Origin: CAZTUH01 sp964616175
Lineage (GTDB): Bacteria > Pseudomonadota > Gammaproteobacteria > Burkholderiales > Burkholderiaceae_B
DNA length: 64,000 bases
Assembly: GCA_964616175.1 (NCBI GenBank)
Contig: CAZTUH010000003.1
Location: 1-64,000, forward strand
Reading direction: 5' to 3'
The notes beneath the pieces were generated by a model. The model saw only the letters and a list, made by a program, of their open reading frames with translations, was not told the origin of the DNA and did not search any database. Position numbers and translations under genes: made by a program. Positions within the stretch are counted from its first letter, which is position 1; each line of letters begins with the position of its first letter. Below are positions 54,115 to 63,407 of this stretch, piece by piece.

Positions 54115-54612
54115 TTATTTGCTTTTTGGAAAAAGATATTCAGCTATAAAAAGCAAAATTGCCCCTAGACTTATAAATGTATCTGCAATGTTAAAAGCTG
54201 GGAAATAGTATTCATTCCAATGAAATAAAAGAAAATCTGCTACTTGTCCATGAATTGCTCTGTCAACCCAGTTTCCTATAGCCCCACCTAGCAGCACTGA
54301 AAGTGCTATTTTTCTCATTCGACTGAATTTAGAAAAGATCAACAAGCAAATAATTGAAAATATTATTAATGCTCCAAAGATTAATAAAAAAACACGAGCT
54401 AAATTGCCTAATCCAGAAAGAAATCCAAAAGCAGCACCATTATTATAAGTTTTTATTATCTTAAAAAAAGGAAAAATAACTAATGAACTCTCATGTTTTA
54501 ATAAAAAATGAAAATAAATTCCAAAAATTTGATTAGTTAAAGCTAAACAAACTGAAAATAAGATGTAAGATGATCCATGAAACATAAAAATGAGAGTTTT
54601 CAAGATTTTCAA
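54115..54612 (-). CDS. lspA: Lipoprotein signal peptidase, altered N-motif
   Basis: LspA cleaves signal peptides of lipidated prolipoproteins in the inner membrane. The 165-residue protein has four hydrophobic helices. Catalytic aspartates are D117 in GNWVDR and D144 in NIADT, and YNNGAAFGFL near residue 56 is typical. The N-terminal motif that normally reads DxxSK (D23 and K27 in E. coli) appears as NQIFG at residues 27-31, so both charged residues are missing. It overlaps the end of ileS by 4 nt, as in the common ribF-ileS-lspA operon. Function is likely but not assured. Confidence 0.9.
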   Translation of the reverse strand: MKILKTLIFMFHGSSYILFSVCLALTNQIFGIYFHFLLKHESSLVIFPFFKIIKTYNNGAAFGFLSGLGNLARVFLLIFGALIIFSIICLLIFSKFSRMRKIALSVLLGGAIGNWVDRAIHGQVADFLLFHWNEYYFPAFNIADTFISLGAILLFIAEYLFPKSK

Positions 54613-57485
54613 GTATGCGCTGTAATATCTGGTAAGTTTTTAATACATCGACCGCAGATTTTAGGATGTTCCTTTACTTTACCAATATCAGGACAATAAT
54701 GCCAACAACGCTCGCATTTTTTGTGAATAGAGGGACTAACTCGGATTTTAAGATCATGGTTAGTAGAATCATAGATGGAAACTCGAGAGACAATCATAAC
54801 AAAACGGAGATCGTTTCCTACATATTCTAAAATTTCCTTATCCTTTTTAGGAGCATAAATATCAACTTCAGCTTGTAGGGAGGATCCAATCTTTCCAGAA
54901 GCTCGAATTTTTTCAATTTCTTGGTGTAGTTCTCCTCGAATAGTTCGCAGTCGATCCCATTTACTACATAATGAAGCATTTTCTTCCAAATTAATATTTG
55001 AAAATTCATGATATGTTTGGGTAAAAATTGTAGTGCTTATATTTTTACTTTTTCGATTTTTTGACTTGAATACTGAATAAAGCAATTCTTCCCATGCTTC
55101 TTCTGCAGTAAATGATAATACTGGAGCTATTAATTTTAATAATGTAACTGTAATTTCAAGAAGGACAGTTTGTGCAGAAAGACGTGCCTGACTATTTTTC
55201 TTATTAGTGTACAATCGATCCTTAAGAATATCCAAATAAAATCCTCCGAGATCCTCGGAGCAAAAATCCTGAATTCGGTTCATTGCTGCATGGAAGTTAT
55301 AGTCGTTTAGAAATTTTCTAACTTGATTTTGCATTTTGTTAGTCATTGCTAATGCATAACGATCAATCTCGTGAAGAAAATCATATGCAACTTTGGAAGT
55401 TTTCGGATCAAAATCTGATAAATTTGCTAATAAGAAACGCAAAGTATTTCTTATGCGTCGGTAGATCTCTACAACTTGCTGAAGGATAGAATTGGAAATT
55501 GTTAATTCTCTAGAATAATCACTTAAAGAAACCCATAAACGTATAATTTCAGAACCTAAGGAAGAAAAAATTTCACGAGGAGTGATGATATTTCCAACAG
55601 ACTTGCTCATTTTTTTACCTTGGCTATCTACGACAAATCCATGTGTTAATATGGCTTTGTAAGGAGCTTGATTATAGAGCATGCAGCTGATCAATAATGA
55701 AGAATGAAACCAACCTCGATGCTGATCTGATCCTTCAATGCATAAATCTGCAGGCCATATAGAAGATTCATTCTTATTAAAGAAAACAGAAAAATCCTGA
55801 TCTCTTCCTCCTAATACATTTATATGAGTTGATCCAGAATCAAACCAAACATCTAGAGTATCGATACTTTTTCTATAATCATTTGCTTCTTCTCCTAAAA
55901 GATCATGTTTATCTAGGTCTTGCCAACTCTCTATACCTTCTTTCTCAATTCTATTTGCTATTATTTCTAATAATTCAATAGTGCGCGGGTGTAATTCCCC
56001 TGTTTCCTTGTGGATAAAAAAAGCTATTGGTACTCCCCATTGTCTCTGGCGAGAAATAGTCCAATCTGGGCGATGAGATATCATCGAATGTAACCGTTCG
56101 CGCCCAGATGAAGGATAGAATGCAGTAGATTTAATGCTAGAAATTGCATTTTCGCGTAATGTCTTTTCTCCATTTATTGATGGTATGTCCATTCCAATGA
56201 ACCACTGATTAGTCGCACGAAAAATAGCTGGGGTTTTATGCCTCCAACAATGCATGTAATTGTGCGAGATTTCTTCAACTTTTAACAAAGAACCAGAGGT
56301 TTCCAGTTTTTCAATAATTAGTTTATTGGCATCCCAGATTGATAATCCACCAAATATTGGCAATGAACTGCAGTACTTCCCGTTATCCTTTACAGGATTA
56401 CATATATCTTGATCAAGCATTCCATTCATTTTATACACAAGGAAATCTTCTATTCCATATGCTGGTGCTGAATGAACAATTCCAGTGCCTGTTTCAAGGC
56501 TAACATAATTAGCAAGATGTATAGGAACTTTATAGTCATATTCAGAGGACGTAGATCTAAGTGGATGGAAACATTCCAAATCCTTAAGAAATTTTCCAGC
56601 TATTGTGGTAATAATCTTTCCATTCATTTTCCATGTATCAAGACAATGATTAACTCGATCTTTAGCAAGAAGTAATAAAGAACCAAAAGGAAGCTTTTTA
56701 TTTATCTTAACTAGTGAATAAGAGAGTTCAGCATTGAGGTTGATTGCTTGATTTGCTGGAATCGTCCAAGGGGTAGTTGTCCAAATAACAACAGCTCCAC
56801 TATCTTCCAAGTCCAGACCAAGAATTTTGCTTAGTTTTTTCCTATTTGCAAAAGGAAAAGCTATAAAAATAGCATTATCTTTTCGGTTGCTATACTCCAA
56901 TTCAGCGTCTGATAGTGCAGAACCACAATCAAAGCACCAAGCAACAGGTTTTAATCCATTGAAAATGTATCCTTTTTCCAGAATTCTCTTGAGAATTCTA
57001 AGTTCATTAGCCTCATTCTTGAAGCTCATAGTAGAATAGAATTCATCCCAACCCCCAAAAATTCCTAATCTTTTGAAATCATTAATTTGATAATTAATTT
57101 GTTTATTAGCATATATTCTTGCTTTTGATTGAACTGTTTTAATAGGAAGATTTTTCCCAAATTTTTTTTCAATCTGAATCTCAATAGGCATCCCATGACA
57201 ATCCCAACCAGGGATATAATGTGGATCATAACCTGAGAGGATTTTATCTTTAATGACAATGTCTTTTAAAATTTTGTTAACTGCATGACCCATATGGATA
57301 TTTCCATTTGCATAAGGAGGCCCATCATGCAACACAAATTTTGGTTGTCCTTTTCTAGCTGATTTTATGTTTTGGTATACTTTATTTTTTTCCCATGTTT
57401 GAATCCGAATTGGTTCATTTTTAGATAAATTTCCTTTCATGGGAAACTGAGTATCAGGTAGGTTGAGAGTTTTTTTATAGTCCAT
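54609..57485 (-). CDS. ileS: Isoleucyl-tRNA synthetase
   Basis: Charges tRNA-Ile; class I synthetase. From ATG 57485 the protein has 958 residues and starts MDYKKTLNLPDTQFPM; an ATG at 57533 would add 16 residues with no similarity and overlap ribF further. The HIGH motif reads HMGH in PPYANGNIHMGHA near residue 60. The editing domain includes WTTTPWTIPANQAI near 235 and GTGIVHSAPAYGIEDF near 330. KMSKSVGN is near 600. The C-terminal zinc finger CERCWHYC...CGRC is intact. It overlaps ribF by 11 nt and lspA by 4 nt. Confidence 0.97.
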   Translation of the reverse strand: MDYKKTLNLPDTQFPMKGNLSKNEPIRIQTWEKNKVYQNIKSARKGQPKFVLHDGPPYANGNIHMGHAVNKILKDIVIKDKILSGYDPHYIPGWDCHGMPIEIQIEKKFGKNLPIKTVQSKARIYANKQINYQINDFKRLGIFGGWDEFYSTMSFKNEANELRILKRILEKGYIFNGLKPVAWCFDCGSALSDAELEYSNRKDNAIFIAFPFANRKKLSKILGLDLEDSGAVVIWTTTPWTIPANQAINLNAELSYSLVKINKKLPFGSLLLLAKDRVNHCLDTWKMNGKIITTIAGKFLKDLECFHPLRSTSSEYDYKVPIHLANYVSLETGTGIVHSAPAYGIEDFLVYKMNGMLDQDICNPVKDNGKYCSSLPIFGGLSIWDANKLIIEKLETSGSLLKVEEISHNYMHCWRHKTPAIFRATNQWFIGMDIPSINGEKTLRENAISSIKSTAFYPSSGRERLHSMISHRPDWTISRQRQWGVPIAFFIHKETGELHPRTIELLEIIANRIEKEGIESWQDLDKHDLLGEEANDYRKSIDTLDVWFDSGSTHINVLGGRDQDFSVFFNKNESSIWPADLCIEGSDQHRGWFHSSLLISCMLYNQAPYKAILTHGFVVDSQGKKMSKSVGNIITPREIFSSLGSEIIRLWVSLSDYSRELTISNSILQQVVEIYRRIRNTLRFLLANLSDFDPKTSKVAYDFLHEIDRYALAMTNKMQNQVRKFLNDYNFHAAMNRIQDFCSEDLGGFYLDILKDRLYTNKKNSQARLSAQTVLLEITVTLLKLIAPVLSFTAEEAWEELLYSVFKSKNRKSKNISTTIFTQTYHEFSNINLEENASLCSKWDRLRTIRGELHQEIEKIRASGKIGSSLQAEVDIYAPKKDKEILEYVGNDLRFVMIVSRVSIYDSTNHDLKIRVSPSIHKKCERCWHYCPDIGKVKEHPKICGRCIKNLPDITAHT

Positions 57486-58443
57486 GGAGGCGAAAATAAG
57501 TATATGCATCTTGCTTATCTGTAGTGACAGCAAGAATTAAGTTGTTAAGGTTTTGAAACTTTTTTTCATCGCGAAGTCTATGGAGAAATTCAATGCGAAC
57601 AAGTTTTCCATAAGCATTAATTTCTTCATCTAATAAGTGTACTTCTAATAATAATTTTCCTTTATTTTCAATAGTTGGCCGTTTGCCAAGGCTTGCAATA
57701 CCAGATAAAGATTGTTGATTCCGAAGACCATGAACTTTTACTATGTATATTCCTGTACGCATTGCAAAGTACTTCGATATTTTTAAATTAATAGTTGGAA
57801 AACCCAAATGCCTTCCAATTTGTTTTCCATATATAACATGGCCACTTATACTAAATGTTCGACCTAGCAGTCTTTGAACAAGAGGTAGATTGCCTAAAGA
57901 AAGAGCCTCACGAACATCAGAGCTTGAGATTCGTTGGTTAAATTGATCTTTAATATCTGAAATAGTTTGAACTTCAAATCCATATTTGAGAGCAGCTTTT
58001 TTTAAGGATTCAAAATCTCCTTCTCGATTATGTCCAAAACGAAAGTCATTGCCAACTAAAAGCCAACGAGTTTTTAAGTTTCTAATCAATAAATCTTGAA
58101 TAAAAAATTTTGCAGAAAGTGAAGCCAATTTTCTATTGAATCGTGTCACAATGACTTGGTTTATTCCAAATTTAGAGAAAAAGAACAACTTATCTCGAAA
58201 ACTAGAAATCCTAGTTGCAAAAACACCCGCATCCTCCTGATTGTTAAATGAAAAATATTCCTTAGAACTTGGATAAAATGTCAGTACAGAAGCAGAGATA
58301 TTTCTAATTCTTGCTTCTTGACTGACTCTATTTAAAATTGCTTGATGACCTAGGTGGATCCCATCGAAATTTCCAATAGTTAAAGCACAAGGAGTTAAAT
58401 CTAAAGAAAATATATTGCGATATATCCGAAATGATGTTTTCAC
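57475..58443 (-). CDS. ribF: Riboflavin kinase / FAD synthetase
   Basis: Converts riboflavin to FMN and then FAD. The 322-residue protein has the nucleotidyltransferase domain first: ALTIGNFDGIHLGHQAIL near residue 18-35, VGNDFRFGHNREGDF near 130-145, and ISSSDVREAL near 169. The riboflavin kinase domain follows: GKQIGRHLGFPTINL near 201-216, GIYIVKVHG near 230, and KLVRIEFLHRLRDEKKF near 279. It heads the ribF-ileS-lspA-coaBC-dut minus-strand run. Confidence 0.96.
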   Translation of the reverse strand: MKTSFRIYRNIFSLDLTPCALTIGNFDGIHLGHQAILNRVSQEARIRNISASVLTFYPSSKEYFSFNNQEDAGVFATRISSFRDKLFFFSKFGINQVIVTRFNRKLASLSAKFFIQDLLIRNLKTRWLLVGNDFRFGHNREGDFESLKKAALKYGFEVQTISDIKDQFNQRISSSDVREALSLGNLPLVQRLLGRTFSISGHVIYGKQIGRHLGFPTINLKISKYFAMRTGIYIVKVHGLRNQQSLSGIASLGKRPTIENKGKLLLEVHLLDEEINAYGKLVRIEFLHRLRDEKKFQNLNNLILAVTTDKQDAYTYFRLHGL

Positions 58444-58549
58444 AATTCAATTTTTTAAAACTTTATTCAAATTTTTTGAAAGCTTTGCCAAAATCATTAG
58501 CAAAAAATTAAGCATCTTATTAATTTTTAAATATATGGCATTGCCAGTT

Positions 58550-58585
58550 TTTTACCAAAAAAGTTATAAGAATTTTTTGGTAAAA
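58550..58585. repeat. Perfect 13-bp inverted repeat in the ribF-desaturase spacer
   Basis: TTTTACCAAAAAA at 58550-58562 is the reverse complement of TTTTTTGGTAAAA at 58573-58585, with a 10-nt loop. Both strands show T-rich arms, so it looks like a bidirectional terminator, although both flanking genes read away from it. Confidence 0.6.
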
Positions 58586-58872
58586 TTCCAAAATTTTACA
58601 TAATTGATATTTGCATATGTTTTTGAAATAATTAGCTTTTGTTAAAGAAAGAAACCAAACCGGCATGATAATGTATTTAAAACAGATAATCTGAATTTTT
58701 AAGATTCTTCTGAAATCTAATATAAAATAATATGCCTATTATTAATAAAATAATGATACATTATGTGCAGAATCCTATTAAAAGTCTATCATGCAGAAAC
58801 ATGTAGGTTTGTAAGTTTATATAAAAGCTTTCAAAATAAAATTTATTTTTCTGATCAGAGTTTTTTTATCTG

Positions 58873-58888
58873 TCTGAATATATTCAGA
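58873..58888. promoter_or_regulatory. 16-bp palindrome upstream of the desaturase
   Basis: TCTGAATATATTCAGA is a perfect palindrome 67 nt before the desaturase start. A second palindrome, TCTGATCAGA at 58850-58859, shares the TCTGA/TCAGA half-sites, and CAGATAATCTG lies at 58683-58693. The pattern resembles a dimeric repressor operator, such as those of TetR-family regulators of desaturases. No regulator gene is seen nearby. Confidence 0.4.
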
Positions 58889-58955
58889 TTTCAATTTTTT
58901 GGTTGTTTAAACTTTTTCATTTTTAGACTAATTTTTGAGAGGTCAGTAAATTCCT

Positions 58956-60170
58956 ATGGATCTTGATATATTATCCTTTCTGTCTTTTGGCATTACAAAA
59001 GCTTCATGGAAGCAAGTAATCATCTTTACTCTGATTATGACGCATATCACAATTATGTCTGTTACAATATTTTTGCATCGAAGTCAAGCTCACAGAGGTT
59101 TAGATCTACATTCTTCATTAATGCACTTCTTCCGATTTTGGCTCTGGATGACTACTGGAATGGTTACAAAGGAATGGGTTGCTATTCATCGGAAGCATCA
59201 TGCCAAATGTGAAAAAAGAGAGGATCCACACTCTCCTGTTATTTTCGGAATTTGGAAAGTCTTGTTCCGAGGTACTGAATTATACAGACAAGAATCTTTG
59301 AAGAAAGAAACTTTAGATCGATATGGTCGTGGCACTCCTGATGATTGGATAGAAAAGCACATATACACCAAGCACAGCCTGCTTGGTGTGCTTTTGATGC
59401 TTGGTATTGACATTTTTTTATTTGGGATACTTGGATTTACTGTTTGGGCTGTTCAAATGTCTTGGATTCCTTTTTGGGCTGCAGGGGTAGTAAATGGAAT
59501 CGGGCATTACTGGGGCTATCGGAATTACAGTAGTCCAGATACAAGTACCAATATTTCTCCTTGGGGTCTCATAATAGGTGGTGAAGAATTACATAACAAT
59601 CACCATGCATATGGTACTTCTGCAAAGTTTTCTTCAAAATGGTATGAAATAGATCTAGGATGGATTTATATACTTATTCTCAAATTTTTTAGATTAGCAA
59701 AAATTAAGAAAGTTGCCCCAAAGTTGAAGTTGATTGACGTTGGGAAAGATGGAATTGATCTTTCAACATTGCATGGAGTGATTACTCATCGTTATGAAGT
59801 AATGGCAAATTATGCAAAAGTGATTCAGTCGGCAGCTAAAATTGAATTGCAAAAGCTTAAGACTTCAAAAAATAAAGGAAAGATCAGTTGCAGTTGGATA
59901 TTAATGAATAAAGTTATTAAAAATATTCATCGAAGCGAAGAAATTATGAGACCTGAATTTCGTGCAGAAATTAACAAAGCAATCGCAGGAAATCATCCAT
60001 TGACTATTCTTTTGCAAATGCGTCGAGAACTTAGATACATTTGGGAACGCTCTGGCGCAAGCAGTGAGCAATTAGTGCAAGACTTACAAGCTTGGTGTTA
60101 CCGTGCACAAGAAAGTAGGATAGTTGGTTTAGAAAAATTTGCTCTCCGCTTACGTCGTTATGTAGCTTAA
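58956..60170 (+). CDS. Fatty acid (acyl) desaturase
   Basis: A 404-residue membrane di-iron desaturase, which introduces a double bond into acyl chains using oxygen. All three histidine boxes are intact: HRSQAH at residues 41-46, HRKHH at 78-82 and HNNHH at 213-217. Membrane segments lie at about 20-40, 55-75, 142-162 and 165-185. A C-terminal region of about 130 residues, ending with a conserved-looking LQDLQAWCYRAQESRIVGLEKFALRLRRY, is typical of a betaproteobacterial subgroup I recall. It is 16 nt upstream of uvrD, so the two may be cotranscribed. Presence of an O2-dependent desaturase implies an aerobic niche. A 10-bp inverted repeat lies inside the gene. Confidence 0.92.
   Translation: MDLDILSFLSFGITKASWKQVIIFTLIMTHITIMSVTIFLHRSQAHRGLDLHSSLMHFFRFWLWMTTGMVTKEWVAIHRKHHAKCEKREDPHSPVIFGIWKVLFRGTELYRQESLKKETLDRYGRGTPDDWIEKHIYTKHSLLGVLLMLGIDIFLFGILGFTVWAVQMSWIPFWAAGVVNGIGHYWGYRNYSSPDTSTNISPWGLIIGGEELHNNHHAYGTSAKFSSKWYEIDLGWIYILILKFFRLAKIKKVAPKLKLIDVGKDGIDLSTLHGVITHRYEVMANYAKVIQSAAKIELQKLKTSKNKGKISCSWILMNKVIKNIHRSEEIMRPEFRAEINKAIAGNHPLTILLQMRRELRYIWERSGASSEQLVQDLQAWCYRAQESRIVGLEKFALRLRRYVA
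59365..59389 (+). repeat. Perfect 10-bp inverted repeat inside the desaturase
   Basis: ACACCAAGCA at 59365-59374 pairs with TGCTTGGTGT at 59380-59389 around a 5-nt loop, followed by GCTTTTG. It is GC-richer than its surroundings and looks like an intragenic hairpin with terminator-like features. Confidence 0.7.
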
Positions 60171-60186
60171 CATTAATATCTTTATT

Positions 60187-62181
60187 ATGTTAGAACAATT
60201 AAATGAAAAACAACGTGAAGCTGTATTGCATAAGGGAAATTCCCATGCACTAATTTTAGCTGGAGCAGGGAGCGGAAAAACAAAGGTTCTAACTACAAGG
60301 ATTGCTTGGTTAATTAAAACTGGTCAGGCCAATCCATTTGAAATTCTTGCAGTCACTTTTACTAACAAAGCTGCGCGTGAAATGCTACAACGAGTTTCCT
60401 GTTCTTTTAATCTTAAAATGTATCAATTATGGATAGGAACTTTCCATGGTTTATGCAACAGGTTTTTGCGCAAGCACTATAAAGAAGCAGATTTGCCAAG
60501 AGCTTTCCAAATATTAGATAGCTCAGATCAATTAGCCACCATAAAACGGCTTCTCAAAATTAATGAGATAAGTGAAGAAACATACCCCCCTCGGGAAATT
60601 CAACGGTTTATCAATAACAATAAAGAAGCTGGTTCTCGTGCACAGCACGTTGTAACTCATGGAAAAAATATTCATGCTTTAACAGAAATTTATCAATTAT
60701 ACGAAGTACAGTGTTATAAAGAAGGTATTGTGGATCTTCCAGAATTGCTTTTGCGGACCTATGAGCTTTTTCTAAACAAAAGTGAAATGCGAGGTTTTTA
60801 TCAAAACCGCTTCCGACATATTTTGGTTGATGAATTTCAGGATACAAACATTTTGCAGTATAGATGGTTACAGTTACTAACTGGAAAGGATAGTTCTGTT
60901 TTTGCAGTTGGAGATGATGATCAATCTATTTATTCCTTTCGAGGAGCCTCCTCAAGCAACATGCTTAATTTTGAACGAGATTACGCAAAAGGTAGGGTAA
61001 TTCGATTAGAACAAAATTACCGATCCTTGGGCAATATAATTCAAGCAGCTAATAATCTTATTGAGCATAACAGAAATCGTTTAGGGAAAAAATTATGGAC
61101 AGATAAAGGAGAGGGGGAACCATTAATTGTTCTGGACAAAAACAGTGAGTTCGAAGAAGCTCAGTGGATTGTAAATAAAATTAAATTTCTTAATAAAAAT
61201 GGTTTCAATGCAGCTAAGATAGGAATCTTGTACAGGAGTAATGCTCAATCTCGTGTCCTAGAACAAGTGCTATTTGCCAATAGCATTCCTTATATGGTTT
61301 ATGGAGGATTGCGATTTTTTGAACGACAAGAAATAAAACATGCCCTTGCATATTTGCGATTAATTAACAATCCAAATGACAATATGTCTTGGATGCGGGT
61401 GATAAATTTCCCAGCTAGAAGTATTGGAATTAAGACATCTGAAATTCTATCAAAAATTTCTAGAGAAAATAATATTAGCTTGTTTGATTCTGCTAGTTTA
61501 TTAGTAGGGAGATCAAGTTTACAAGTATCAAAATTTCTAGATTTGATCAATGACCTTACACAAGAATCTAGAGTATTAAACCTTTCAGATTTAGTCGAAT
61601 ATGTGTTAAAGAAAAGCGGTTTAAGATCTTACTATGAAAGAACAAAAGATGGAATCGAACGTTTGGAAAATCTAGATGAATTGGTAACTTCTGCTCGAAT
61701 TTTTTCTGAAGATGAAGGACTATCTAATTTACCAGCTTCTTTAATTCCTGGAAATTCTAATACTGACATTAAGGATTCTGATTCTCTTCGTACTTCAGTT
61801 TTAGTTTCTTTTTTATCACATACTTCATTAGAATCTGGAAACAACAAAGCAAATCTAGATGATGATATGCATGACTCTATATCTGAACCAAACATAATTC
61901 AATTAATGACAGTTCACTCTTCTAAAGGATTGGAGTTTGATATTGTCTTCATTACAGGTATGGAAGAAGGTTTATTCCCGCATAGAAATAGTATGGATCA
62001 TCCCTCTGCTCTTGAAGAAGAGCGTCGTTTAATGTATGTAGCCATAACTCGTGCTAAAGAACAATTATATATATCATTAGCTAGAACACGAATGTTACAT
62101 GGAAAAACCAGGTATTCCTTACCCTCAAGATTTCTATCTGAAATTCCAAGAAATCATATAAAATGGATGAAAAAAATATAA
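60187..62181 (+). CDS. uvrD: DNA helicase II
   Basis: UvrD unwinds DNA 3' to 5' in nucleotide excision and mismatch repair. The 664-residue superfamily 1 helicase shows all motifs: AGAGSGKT at residues 25-32, FTNKAAREM near 58, GTFHGLCNRFLR near 84, VDEFQDTN near 216, GDDDQSIYSFRGA near 244, QNYRS near 277, TVHSSKGLEFD near 577, and AITRAKEQL near 625. It ends about 55 residues short of E. coli UvrD, so the C-terminal RNA-polymerase- or partner-binding region is reduced. With mutL nearby, mismatch repair seems to be kept. Confidence 0.94.
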   Translation: MLEQLNEKQREAVLHKGNSHALILAGAGSGKTKVLTTRIAWLIKTGQANPFEILAVTFTNKAAREMLQRVSCSFNLKMYQLWIGTFHGLCNRFLRKHYKEADLPRAFQILDSSDQLATIKRLLKINEISEETYPPREIQRFINNNKEAGSRAQHVVTHGKNIHALTEIYQLYEVQCYKEGIVDLPELLLRTYELFLNKSEMRGFYQNRFRHILVDEFQDTNILQYRWLQLLTGKDSSVFAVGDDDQSIYSFRGASSSNMLNFERDYAKGRVIRLEQNYRSLGNIIQAANNLIEHNRNRLGKKLWTDKGEGEPLIVLDKNSEFEEAQWIVNKIKFLNKNGFNAAKIGILYRSNAQSRVLEQVLFANSIPYMVYGGLRFFERQEIKHALAYLRLINNPNDNMSWMRVINFPARSIGIKTSEILSKISRENNISLFDSASLLVGRSSLQVSKFLDLINDLTQESRVLNLSDLVEYVLKKSGLRSYYERTKDGIERLENLDELVTSARIFSEDEGLSNLPASLIPGNSNTDIKDSDSLRTSVLVSFLSHTSLESGNNKANLDDDMHDSISEPNIIQLMTVHSSKGLEFDIVFITGMEEGLFPHRNSMDHPSALEEERRLMYVAITRAKEQLYISLARTRMLHGKTRYSLPSRFLSEIPRNHIKWMKKI

Positions 62182-62273
62182 CGACTATGTCAAATCATAT
62201 AAACATATAAATTAAACAAGCTAAAGTTAAATGGAACTATTACAAAAATCTTAGATTCGAACCAACAATGATT

Positions 62274-63407
62274 TTATAGCAGTAAGCTCTCGATTGTATA
62301 TCGATATATGTTCTTTAAAGATTCGAGATCTTTTATCTTTATACATTCGTTCACTTTATGTATTGTTGCATTAATAGGTCCAAACTCTAGTGTTTCGGCA
62401 CAAATTTTTGATAAAAACCGACCATCTGATGTACCTCCTGAAGTTGAAAATTTACATTTTATTCCAGTTTCACGCTTGATAGCTTTTGCAAGTGCATTTG
62501 ATAATTTTCCAATTTTCGTCAAGAACGGATTTCCATTAAGCTTCCAATCCAAACTATAGTTCAAACAATACTTGTTAAGTATTTCAAAAATCTGACTTTT
62601 TAAATTCTCTGGGTTGCTCTCTGTCGAGAAGCGAATATTGAAAGAAATTTTTGCTTCTCCGGGTATAATGTTGGTAGTTCCAATGCCTGAGGAAATGTTT
62701 GAAACCTGAAATGTGGTTTCTGGAAAAAAAGCATTCCCATCATCCCATTTTTTTTTTACTAATTCCAAGAGGGCAGGTGCAAACTCATGCAATGGATTTC
62801 GCGCAGAATTTGAGTATGCAACATGTCCTTGAATTCCATGAATAACTAAATCGCCTGAAAGAGAACCTCTTCTACCATTTTTACAGGTATCTCCTAAAAA
62901 TTTTCCAGAAGTTGGTTCTCCAACAAGGCAATAGGTCGGTTCTACTCCGAAAGCCGTTAATTGATTGCAGATTTCTAAAGTTCCATCAACAGCTTCACCT
63001 TCTTCATCAGATGTCAATGCAATACCGATAGACCCGTTATGTTTAGGATATTGTTCTAAAAATTCCTCAGCTGCTATAACAAAGGCAGCAATTGAACCTT
63101 TCATATCTGCTGTTCCTCTTCCATAGAGATAGCCATTATATTGAGTTGGAAAAAAAGGGTCAGAATACCATTCCTTTAATTCCCCAGGAGGAACAACATC
63201 AGTATGTCCAGAAAAAATAAGCAGAGGTTTTTTAATGCCTTTTCTAGCCCATAGGTTTTTAACCTTATTTTTAGAAACCTCCATACAGTCGAAACCAATC
63301 TGCTTCAAATGAGTGGAAATCGCAGCCTGACAACCAGCATCAATTGGCGTAACAGAAGGCTTTGAAACTAGATCTTCAAGAAGTGGGAGTATCCTATTTA
63401 TGCTCAT
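62274..63407 (-). CDS. dapE: Succinyl-diaminopimelate desuccinylase
   Basis: Removes the succinyl group to give LL-diaminopimelate, for lysine and murein. The 377-residue di-zinc peptidase-family protein keeps its ligands: SGHTDVVPPG near residue 68, RGTADMKGSIAAF near 98, TSDEEGEAVDGT near 132, GEPTS near 163, and GPINATIHKVNE near 348. NGRRGSLSG and GTSDGRF are also typical. It overlaps the dapD stop by 4 nt, so the two are translationally coupled and part of a dapD-dapE operon. Confidence 0.96.
   Translation of the reverse strand: MSINRILPLLEDLVSKPSVTPIDAGCQAAISTHLKQIGFDCMEVSKNKVKNLWARKGIKKPLLIFSGHTDVVPPGELKEWYSDPFFPTQYNGYLYGRGTADMKGSIAAFVIAAEEFLEQYPKHNGSIGIALTSDEEGEAVDGTLEICNQLTAFGVEPTYCLVGEPTSGKFLGDTCKNGRRGSLSGDLVIHGIQGHVAYSNSARNPLHEFAPALLELVKKKWDDGNAFFPETTFQVSNISSGIGTTNIIPGEAKISFNIRFSTESNPENLKSQIFEILNKYCLNYSLDWKLNGNPFLTKIGKLSNALAKAIKRETGIKCKFSTSGGTSDGRFLSKICAETLEFGPINATIHKVNECIKIKDLESLKNIYRYTIESLLL

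Larger units (their letters stand above)
58444..58955. other. Divergent spacer, ribF / desaturase, rich in palindromes
   Basis: A 512-bp AT-rich spacer with no credible gene. Short frames on the plus strand (58415-58603, 58763-58966) have low-complexity compositions and no ribosome sites. It holds a perfect 13-bp inverted repeat (58550-58585) and three palindromes with CTGA/TCAG-type half-sites (58683-58693, 58850-58859, 58873-58888), described separately. Confidence 0.6.

Noticed and set aside
58763..58966. A 67-codon plus-strand frame upstream of the desaturase
   Set aside because: Phe/Ile/Lys-rich low-complexity peptide that overlaps the desaturase start in another frame, with no ribosome site.
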